Source of the DNA: Thiorhodovibrio frisius
GTDB lineage: Bacteria > Pseudomonadota > Gammaproteobacteria > Chromatiales > Chromatiaceae
DNA length: 64,000 nt
Assembly (NCBI RefSeq): GCF_033954835.1
Contig: NZ_CP121471.1
Location: 3,094,501-3,158,500 of the forward strand
Direction: 5' to 3'
In this document: in pieces, positions 57,115-64,000 of the stretch
How the letters are laid out: each line of letters opens with the position of its first letter
Numbering within the stretch: position 1 is the stretch's first letter
The notes under the pieces: generated by a model
Databases searched by the model: none
The model's input: only the letters and a program-made list of their open reading frames with translations
Told to the model about the DNA's origin: nothing
Translations under genes and position numbers: made by a program

Positions 57115-57287
57115 GCGGGTACTAGCCGGGCAATCACCCGCCCCCGGCGCGTGATGGCCAGGGTCTCACCCGCTTCAACAGCGGCCAGCAACCCCGAAAA
57201 CGCCGCCTTTGCTGAGGCAGAGTCGGCAACAGGGTCAACATCGTCCGGAAAACACCAGAGCCCCCCAGTCCGGAGAGTACTAAGCAT
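57115..57287 (-). pseudogene. phd/yefM-like antitoxin remnant
   Basis: Residues SASAKAAFSGLLAAVEAGET and LAITRRGRVIARLVPA match the Phd/YefM DNA-binding antitoxin core. It runs directly into the toxin remnant: a deletion removed the end of the antitoxin and the start of the toxin. Confidence 0.55.
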
Positions 57288-59139
57288 CGCGCACGTCGGC
57301 ACTGAGCTCGAGCCGATCAAGGTCGAACTGATCGGTCAACCACAGCACCAGGCGCTCCAGGGTCGAGAGCTCATTGCGCGTTTCCATCACGGCGCGCGCC
57401 AGGGCCGGCTCATTGGTGATCAGGCCGTCGATGCCCATGGAGATCAGGCGCACCATAGTCACCGGTTCATCCACCGTCCAGGCATAGACTTTCTTACCCT
57501 GCGCCTGTGCTTTGCGGATCAGCGCCAATGTGATCTGCCCGGTGTTGAGCGCGAGAAAATCCGACTGCACTGCCGGGAGGTTACCGATGGCGGTGGCCGC
57601 GAGGATGCCATGCGGCCAGTCGGGCCGCAGCGCCTGCATTTTCTCGACGCCTGGGCGCTTGAGCGACATGGCGGCGACCTGGTCGTTCATCCCGGTGTCG
57701 TCGACGATTTGCGCGACACGCTGCTCGAGCTGCACGTCATGGCCGTAGTATTTCAGCTCGATCAGAACCCGGCCGCGGCCCTTTGCGGCGAGCAGCACCT
57801 GGCGCAGGGTCGGCGGGCGCTCTGCGGCATAGGCCGGGTCGAACCAACTGCCAATGTCGATCTTGGCCAGATCAGCCAGGGTGGCGTTCCAGACTTTGAG
57901 CTTGACGCCAGCCTGTTTCATGAAGTCGCTGTCGTGGGCGACCACGACTTCCCCATCGGCGGTTTCCTGGACGTCGATCTCGACCCAGTCGGCCTGATGC
58001 TCCAGGGCTGTTTCGACTGCGGCGAGGGTATTTTCTGGCCGTGCTCCAGCGGCACCGCGGTGAGCGATGATCTCGACGCTGCGCTCGGTGCCGACGCGCT
58101 CGAGCCGATCGCCGGTGAAGTCGATCCCGCCCAGCACTAGGCTGGTGGCGATGACGAATAACAGCAGGAGCGGCACTATGCGCGCCTGTGGTAGCTGGGC
58201 GGCATCAGGCTCGGCAGCGACAGCCGCTTCGCCGCCAACGCGCTGGTAGAGCCCGTCCAGGAGGACGGCGAGCGCCCCGTTCGCCAGGGCCGAAACCACC
58301 GCATCGGCGAGCCACCAGGCCGCCAGTATGACGAGGGTGGAGACGATGATGAGCCGCAGGTGCAGCTCAAACAGCTCTTGCGTGCCGGCGATGAGCAGGC
58401 CGCCGAGGGTGGCGACCAGGGTGGCGAGCAGAATCCTGACCAGAACCCACGCCAACACCCGGCTGATGACGCCCCATTGCTGACCACGCAGCCCGGCTGC
58501 GCTGAGTGCAAAGGCGCGTTTGGGGGCGGCCCGCTGGAAGAGCAGAAAATGCAGCGCCACCGCCCAACGTGCCAATTGCGCGAGCAGCACGGCCGCGAAC
58601 ACCAGTGCCAGCACACCGATCAGGCCGACCGCGATCAGAAAGGCCGGCGGCTGGTAGGTGAGGTAGTAATTGATGTCGTAGTCGCTGAGCATTAACCAGG
58701 CAATGCCCGCAGCGGCCATACCGAAGGGCGCGGCGAGCAACAGCACCCGCAGCGCCAGCCTGACGCCCAGGCTGAACAGTGCAGTGAACCGCGTCAGCAC
58801 CAGCGACAAGCCGGAGATCAGCGCTGCGGTGGCGCGATGCTCGCCGCGCCGTAGGGTGCTGGTCATAACGGTCAGATCGAGCACGCTGGCAATGATCGAT
58901 AGGCCGATGATGGCCAGCGCGCCGGCGAATCCGGCCGGGGTCAGCAGGAAGCTCGCAATGTCCTGGTCGGTCATCGCCGTCTGGCCATTGATCGCCAACG
59001 CGACCGTCAGCACCAGGCCGGATGTGGGCAGGATTACAGCGGCCGAGAGCAGCCGCAGTGCCAGATGAACCAGCGTGAAAGGAGCCGCGTAGCTCCAGGC
59101 AACACGGTAGGCGGCTTTGATCTCTCGAAACAGCGTCAT
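57280..59139 (-). CDS. membrane-anchored glycerophosphodiester phosphodiesterase
   Basis: 619 residues from the ATG at 59139 (AGGACC upstream). The first half is a membrane domain with about eight hydrophobic helices (AAVILPTSGLVLTVALAI, AFLIAVGLIGVLALVFAAVL, LIIVSTLVILAAWWLADAVV). The second half is a GDPD barrel: EIIAHRGAAGARPENTLAAV, WVEIDVQETADGEVVVAHD, LIELKYYG and the closing KKVYAWTVDEPVTMVRLISM with GIDGLITNEP. It splits glycerophosphodiesters into glycerol 3-phosphate and alcohol, here near the membrane. This membrane-plus-GDPD layout is a known family type. gadB lies upstream on the same strand with a 195-base gap. Confidence 0.92.
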   Translation of the reverse strand: MTLFREIKAAYRVAWSYAAPFTLVHLALRLLSAAVILPTSGLVLTVALAINGQTAMTDQDIASFLLTPAGFAGALAIIGLSIIASVLDLTVMTSTLRRGEHRATAALISGLSLVLTRFTALFSLGVRLALRVLLLAAPFGMAAAGIAWLMLSDYDINYYLTYQPPAFLIAVGLIGVLALVFAAVLLAQLARWAVALHFLLFQRAAPKRAFALSAAGLRGQQWGVISRVLAWVLVRILLATLVATLGGLLIAGTQELFELHLRLIIVSTLVILAAWWLADAVVSALANGALAVLLDGLYQRVGGEAAVAAEPDAAQLPQARIVPLLLLFVIATSLVLGGIDFTGDRLERVGTERSVEIIAHRGAAGARPENTLAAVETALEHQADWVEIDVQETADGEVVVAHDSDFMKQAGVKLKVWNATLADLAKIDIGSWFDPAYAAERPPTLRQVLLAAKGRGRVLIELKYYGHDVQLEQRVAQIVDDTGMNDQVAAMSLKRPGVEKMQALRPDWPHGILAATAIGNLPAVQSDFLALNTGQITLALIRKAQAQGKKVYAWTVDEPVTMVRLISMGIDGLITNEPALARAVMETRNELSTLERLVLWLTDQFDLDRLELSADVRDA

Positions 59140-59334
59140 TGGTGGTCCTTTTTTGCTCACCCTTAGTGTGTACTTCAACCGGCGGACAGCGCTCGGTCTC
59201 TTGCAGCAGGTGCTGAATCACCTCGGCCAACTGGCGATAACAACCAGATGGGGCAGATCCCCACCAAGCGCCTCTTGGAAATGCGCTCGACTCTCGTCAA
59301 CCTTCTCCGCGTGATGGGCCTTGGCCTCATAGCC

Positions 59335-60759
59335 TTAATGATGGAAACCTGATGCATCTTCGCTGGTGAGCGACTCCTTAACCGGATGGGCTTCGATATG
59401 ATCCAGGGCTGCCTTCATGTGCTCGATGAGCAGTGTACAGAGGTCCTGGCTGACGCCGTTGCGGACCAGGATTCTTTGGATCGCTTGATCCTGACAATTT
59501 GACGGTAGCGTATAAGCCGGCACCTGCCAGCCGCGCACGCGCAGCCGGTCGGCAAGATCGAACAGGGTAAAGCCCGGATCGGTGCCCTCTTTGAGCTTCC
59601 ATGAAACCGCTGGGATGCCGCGCGCCATGTCACCACCGAAGACGATCTCGAACGGCCCCATCTTCGATATCTCGTCGGCCAGATACTCGGCACTGCGATA
59701 GCAGGCACCGTGGACCTTGCTGTAGCCCTCGCGCCCGAGGCGGAGGAAGTTGTAGTACTGGCAAACAATCTGCCCGCCAGGCCGCGAAAAGTTCAGTGCG
59801 ATGTCGCGCATGTTGCCACCGAGATAATTCACCCAGAACACCATGCTCTCGGGCAGGTCTTTCTCTTCGCGCCACAGCACCCAACCCACACCGAGCGGTG
59901 CAAGGCCGAACTTGTGGCCCGAGGCGTTGATGGAGCTCACCCGCGGCAGACGGAAGTCCCACTCAAGCTCAGGTGCGCAGAACGGGGCGAGAAAACCGCC
60001 GCTGGCGCCGTCGACGTGGATGGGAATATCGAGCCCCGTATCGGCCTGGAGCTTGTCGAGTGCGTCGTTGATCTGCTTGACCGGCTCGTATTCTCCGGTG
60101 AAGGTCACGCCCAGCGTCGGCACCACGCCAATGGTGTTTTCATCGCAGCGGCTCAGCACCTCTTCGGGCGTCATCAGGAGCCGGCCCTTGTCCATCGGGA
60201 TTTCGCGGTGCTCGATATCCCAGTAGCGGGTGAATTTGTGCCAGCAGATCTGGACTGGCCCGGTGATCAGATTGGGCTTGTCGGTGGGTTTGCCCTCGGC
60301 CTGGCGACGCGCCTCCCAACGGCGCTTCATCGCCAGCCCGCCCAGCATGGCGGCCTCACTGGAGCCGGTGGTGGAACAGCCAACGGCGTGGTCGCTGGCA
60401 GGCGAATGCCAGAGATCGGCGAGCATCTGCACGCAGCGCGCCTCGATCTCGGCGGTCTGCGGATATTCGTCCTTATCGACCATGTTCTTGTCGATGCAGG
60501 CATCCATCAGCTGATGGATCTCGGGCTCCTCCCAGGTCTGGCAGAAGGTCGCGAGGTTTTGCCGCGAGTTCCCATCGAGCATCAGTTCGTCGCGGACGGC
60601 GGCATAAATGCGTCGCGGATCGCGCTCGACATCAGGGAAGGACGACTTCGGCAGGCCCATGGCCAGTTCGCTTGAACCGTAAGTCTCGTCGTCGGCGTTT
60701 TCTGTCTGGGTGTACATAGGGTTCCGGTCGTTTTGCGTGCTAACGCCTTGCTTTGGCAT
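59335..60759 (-). CDS. gadB: glutamate decarboxylase
   Basis: PLP enzyme turning glutamate into GABA and CO2 while consuming a proton. 474 residues, near the 466 of E. coli. Start at 60759 with GAGGAG about nine bases upstream. Hallmarks: [40 protein letters not shown] and [18 protein letters not shown] with the Schiff-base lysine, then [20 protein letters not shown]. The C-terminal tail ends DASGFHH, with His residues of the kind that close the active site at neutral pH. No gadC antiporter is seen in the window. The upstream gap to the next gene is 534 bases. Confidence 0.95.
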   Translation of the reverse strand: MPKQGVSTQNDRNPMYTQTENADDETYGSSELAMGLPKSSFPDVERDPRRIYAAVRDELMLDGNSRQNLATFCQTWEEPEIHQLMDACIDKNMVDKDEYPQTAEIEARCVQMLADLWHSPASDHAVGCSTTGSSEAAMLGGLAMKRRWEARRQAEGKPTDKPNLITGPVQICWHKFTRYWDIEHREIPMDKGRLLMTPEEVLSRCDENTIGVVPTLGVTFTGEYEPVKQINDALDKLQADTGLDIPIHVDGASGGFLAPFCAPELEWDFRLPRVSSINASGHKFGLAPLGVGWVLWREEKDLPESMVFWVNYLGGNMRDIALNFSRPGGQIVCQYYNFLRLGREGYSKVHGACYRSAEYLADEISKMGPFEIVFGGDMARGIPAVSWKLKEGTDPGFTLFDLADRLRVRGWQVPAYTLPSNCQDQAIQRILVRNGVSQDLCTLLIEHMKAALDHIEAHPVKESLTSEDASGFHH

Positions 60760-61293
60760 GATTGAATACTCCTCGGCAACGAAAAAGGGGCAATCGGAAC
60801 CCCATGAAGATATCAGCAGCCAGGTCGACCAATCGACTAAGCGGAACGACAGTCTACTGCTTCAGGGCGGATCAGCGCAGCGCCCCATCTTGCATGCCGG
60901 TTGATAAGCTTCGCCTATCCAGCATTGCGGTGGCCCGACGCGCTGTAAGGACAATTTCTTTGGATTGAACCCCGCAAGGTATCTCCGAAGCGTCAGCGAC
61001 GCGGTCAGCAACGATGATGTGTTGAGTATCCCAATCGCATTCAACGCACGCTTATCTCCGCTCACGGCTGCCATCCTGGACCCTCAGGGTTTGGTTTGGC
61101 TTGCCCTATCCGCACGAGATGCGGAAAGCGGCCTAAGCCGCGCCGCGCCAGTGAAGTGGTTGGCTGCGGCTGCTAAAATGGCCCCTGACTGTAATCCTGC
61201 GAAAACCGGGTACGAACCAGCCTGGCGGTCGGCAACCCCGAGATCTTTGGGCGCATGAGAGCAGACGGGGTCGATAGCGGAAAGGGAGTCGTC
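60760..61293. other. intergenic region between gadB and the chemoreceptor
   Basis: Divergent promoter region of 534 bases. Open frames within it are short and without start signals or motifs. I found no operator or structured RNA that I could support. Confidence 0.4.
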
Positions 61294-63855
61294 ATGTTTA
61301 ATCGCCATTCGATTGGGTTTCGGATCGCATTTTGGTCCGGCGTTGGCATGATCGCCCTTGGGTGCGTGATCACCGGCTATGCCGTCACGCGCATGCAGGC
61401 CATGGCGGAAAGCCAGCGTTTGGCCGGGTTGGAGGCGGCGCGCGAACTAGCGCGCAATGCGGCTAGTCGGAGGGCGGCGAGCATTGATGCTGCACTAGAG
61501 GTGCCGCTCGATGCAGCCAGAACGCTGGCACAGGCCTATGTCTCGGCGGTCCGTCCGCCAGACGACAAACTCACCAACGAGGATTGGGGACGCCTTCGCT
61601 ATCGCTTCAAACGCCTGGAAACGGCGGTGGATTTGGCCAATTCTATCGTCGCGCGCTATATCGCCGCCGAGCGGCGCGGCGAGATGACGCGGGATGAAGC
61701 GCAAGCCGCAGCGCTCGATGTGCTGCGCTCCATGCGCTATGAAGACGAAAATTATATCTGGGTGCAGGACAGGCACAAGCCGGTGCCGCGCCTGGTGATG
61801 CACCCAGACGCCCCCCAGTTTGATGGCCAGGTCATGGATGATCCCAAGTGGGACAATGCCATGGGGCGCAACCAGAACCTCTTCATCGCCATGGATGAAC
61901 AAGTCGCCGATGACGGCAAGGGCTGGATGCATTATAGCTGGCCGATGCCGGGAAGCACCGAGCCCCAGCCCAAGCTTGCCTTTGGCCGCCTAGTCCCCGA
62001 GTGGAACTGGGTTCTCGGCTCCGGAGTCTGGTCTCATCGCGTTGCCTTTTACTCGCGCAACGACATCAATCAGATGCTGAAGTCTGTACTGGAAGAGAAC
62101 CCGGACTTTGTCAGCGTTTATACCGTCTGGGAGCCAGATGCCTTCGATGCCCAGGACGAGTTCTATGTGAATACCCCGGGCACTGATGACAGCGGGCGTT
62201 TCATGACCGATTGGACCCGCGGTGGGGATGGCGCCGCCGTCTTGGCCGCCGTGACCGATTACGCTGAATCCGGGGCGGGCGATTTCTACCAGATTCCCAA
62301 GCAGACTGGCCAAGAGGCGATCATCGACCCGCGCATGGAGCAGATTCAGGGTCAGGAGAGCATGATCACCTCGCTAGTCGCGCCGGTGATGCTCGAGGGT
62401 GGTTTTCGCGGCATGGTGGGCATCGATGTGCGCCTGAGCGAGCTCCAGCGCATGGTCGAGCAGGCCGCGCAGGATCTTTTCGATGGCGAGGCCAGCGTGG
62501 CGGTGCTGTCCCACAATGGCACCGTCGTGGCGACCAGTCGCAACCCTCAGCTGATTGGCGAGAATGTTTCCGGACTGCACCGACAGGGCGATCAGGTCGC
62601 TCAGGCTGTTGCCCGTGGTGAGTCCCTGCAGATCGAGTCCGTCTCGCCCTCGGGCGCAGAGGAAATCTTCACCCTGGAACCGATCAAAGTCGGTCATACC
62701 ACTGCACCCTGGGCGGTGCAGATCAAGGTGCCAATGGCCAAGGCACTCGCCATGGGACAGGAAGCGGCGGCTGAGACACAGCACGCCGCTGCGGTCATGA
62801 TCATCGTCTCGATCATCAGCGTGCTTGCCGGTGTCGCTGGCATGTCCTGGCTCGCCCACGCCATTGTGCGCCGGGTGAAAACAGCTAGCGGAACCATGAC
62901 CGAGATCGCCGACGGCGATGGCGATCTGACGCATACCCTGTCGGAGACTGGAAACGATGAGCTGGCCGAACTTGCACACGCCTTTAACCGATTCCAGAAA
63001 CGGGTGCGCGATCTCGTTGGGCAAGTGATTGACGCCAGCCAGCGCGTGGCCACCGCAGCCGAGGAACTGACCGCAACCAGCAGTTCCACCAGCGATCAAA
63101 TTGGTCGGCAGCAGTCGGAATCCGATCAAGTGGCGACGGCGATGAATGAAATGACCGCCACCGTCGCCGAGGTAGCGCGCAATGCGGCCGAGGCGGCCGA
63201 GGCGGCACGTGCAGCCGATCAGGAAACCCAGCAGGGCCAGTCCACCATGAGCGAGGCAGCGTCGCTTATCCAGACCACGGCGCGTCAGATTCAATCGACG
63301 GCGGAAGCAGTCGGGCGACTGTCGCAGGATGCCAACAACATCGGCCAGGTGCTCGACGTCATTCGCGGCATTGCCGATCAGACCAACCTGCTTGCGCTCA
63401 ATGCCGCCATTGAGGCCGCGCGGGCCGGTGACCAAGGCCGTGGCTTCGCGGTCGTGGCCGGGGAAGTGCGCACCCTGGCCAGCCGCACCCAGGATTCCAC
63501 CACCGAAATTCAGACCATGATCGAGCGCCTGCAGGAAGGCAGCAATCAGGCAGTCAGCGCCATGGACCAGGCACGCGGACAGATCGACAAGAATGCCGAG
63601 ATGGCTGAGGGCGCGCGCGCTGGTCTGGTCAGCATCGCCGAGGCGGTCGCGCTGATTCGGGACATGAATATGCAGATTGCCAGCGCGACCGAGGAGCAAA
63701 GCTCGGTCGCCGAGGAAGTCGACCGCAACCTGGTCAACAGCGCCCAGGCAATGGATCAGATCGCCACGGGTTCACGCGAGATCAACAACGCAGCGGCAGA
63801 GTTGGCGCAGCTCGCGATCGACCAACTCGAACGGGTCGGGCGCTTTAAGGTATGA
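61294..63855 (+). CDS. methyl-accepting chemotaxis protein with two Cache-type sensor regions
   Basis: 853 residues. Start at 61294 (AAAGGGA upstream); it is followed at once by a membrane helix ([20 protein letters not shown]). The large periplasmic part has a single-Cache-like region ([28 protein letters not shown]), then a second Cache-like region ([40 protein letters not shown]). After a second helix ([20 protein letters not shown]) come HAMP and a signalling domain with the tip [20 protein letters not shown]. Cache domains bind small organic acids, amino acids or similar ligands. No C-terminal CheR/CheB pentapeptide is visible. Confidence 0.92.
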   Translation: MFNRHSIGFRIAFWSGVGMIALGCVITGYAVTRMQAMAESQRLAGLEAARELARNAASRRAASIDAALEVPLDAARTLAQAYVSAVRPPDDKLTNEDWGRLRYRFKRLETAVDLANSIVARYIAAERRGEMTRDEAQAAALDVLRSMRYEDENYIWVQDRHKPVPRLVMHPDAPQFDGQVMDDPKWDNAMGRNQNLFIAMDEQVADDGKGWMHYSWPMPGSTEPQPKLAFGRLVPEWNWVLGSGVWSHRVAFYSRNDINQMLKSVLEENPDFVSVYTVWEPDAFDAQDEFYVNTPGTDDSGRFMTDWTRGGDGAAVLAAVTDYAESGAGDFYQIPKQTGQEAIIDPRMEQIQGQESMITSLVAPVMLEGGFRGMVGIDVRLSELQRMVEQAAQDLFDGEASVAVLSHNGTVVATSRNPQLIGENVSGLHRQGDQVAQAVARGESLQIESVSPSGAEEIFTLEPIKVGHTTAPWAVQIKVPMAKALAMGQEAAAETQHAAAVMIIVSIISVLAGVAGMSWLAHAIVRRVKTASGTMTEIADGDGDLTHTLSETGNDELAELAHAFNRFQKRVRDLVGQVIDASQRVATAAEELTATSSSTSDQIGRQQSESDQVATAMNEMTATVAEVARNAAEAAEAARAADQETQQGQSTMSEAASLIQTTARQIQSTAEAVGRLSQDANNIGQVLDVIRGIADQTNLLALNAAIEAARAGDQGRGFAVVAGEVRTLASRTQDSTTEIQTMIERLQEGSNQAVSAMDQARGQIDKNAEMAEGARAGLVSIAEAVALIRDMNMQIASATEEQSSVAEEVDRNLVNSAQAMDQIATGSREINNAAAELAQLAIDQLERVGRFKV

Positions 63856-64000
63856 CCTCGGCCTCCGCATCGGGGCTCCCGGGATTGGTGCTCATCATAA
63901 AATCACGCTCAAACGGGCTTCAGCGGCAGGCAGAGATCAATTTTGCTGCAAGAAATCTTGCTGTACGCCCTAGCTTTTAGCATACTGCGCCCTGTGCAGT

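Noticed and set aside
1-64000. tRNA, rRNA and CRISPR arrays
   Set aside because: I looked for cloverleaf ends, rRNA landmarks and short regularly spaced palindromic repeats and saw none; a covariance-model scan would be needed to exclude small RNAs.

Overview
The window looks like the chromosome of a purple sulfur gammaproteobacterium (Chromatiaceae-like). The main reasons are a hynS-isp1-isp2-hynL [NiFe] hydrogenase operon of the Thiocapsa/Allochromatium type, a DsrC-family protein, heme- and Cache-type chemoreceptors, and high-GC coding sequence broken by many mobile-element scars. No taxon can be fixed from sequence reading alone.

Layout. 1-9.7 kb is ordinary chromosome: end of tmcA, an MscS-like channel, a heme-binding chemoreceptor, a GATase-tag pair, a degenerate ArnD-like deacetylase and two hypothetical genes. 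9.8-15.3 kb is the hydrogenase operon (hupH-like, hynS, isp1, isp2, hynL) behind a perfect FNR-like dyad. 15.3-20.4 kb holds a hybrid histidine kinase between two differently decayed copies of a hynL/dsrC-like neighbourhood, then a btaA remnant. 20.6-24.4 kb has a CXXCH cytochrome-like protein and a PhoX-like phosphatase. 24.6-29.5 kb has a broken Fic-like gene, a solo IS91-type end and a compact three-gene restriction-modification operon. 29.7-33.9 kb is a graveyard: degraded group II intron, PKD fragment, partial IS91-type element, exonuclease pseudogene. 34.0-37.9 kb has lower GC and encodes a two-gene STAND NTPase + SIR2-TIR module, a likely anti-phage system.

38.5-55.5 kb is a cluster of large surface or secreted proteins. 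Two are DUF4347 proteins with RCC1-like 44-residue repeats (one frameshifted in a G8 tract), one is a CAP-domain protein and one is a cadherin/Ig-like adhesin. All four share the same tandem beta-rich module, which I do not recognise as a named domain. Three of them carry homopolymeric G tracts of 8-10 inside the coding sequence, which suggests phase variation. A complete IS66-type insertion with 8-bp target duplication sits in the cluster. 55.7-57.3 kb is another scarred stretch (truncated guaC, IS91-type ends, phd/vapC remnant). 57.3-64 kb returns to housekeeping: a membrane GDPD, gadB and a chemoreceptor with two Cache regions.

The best candidates for something undescribed are the SIR2-TIR/STAND pair, the shared surface module with G-tract switching, and the multi-cysteine DsrC-like protein beside an Isp (HdrD/DsrK-like) hydrogenase.
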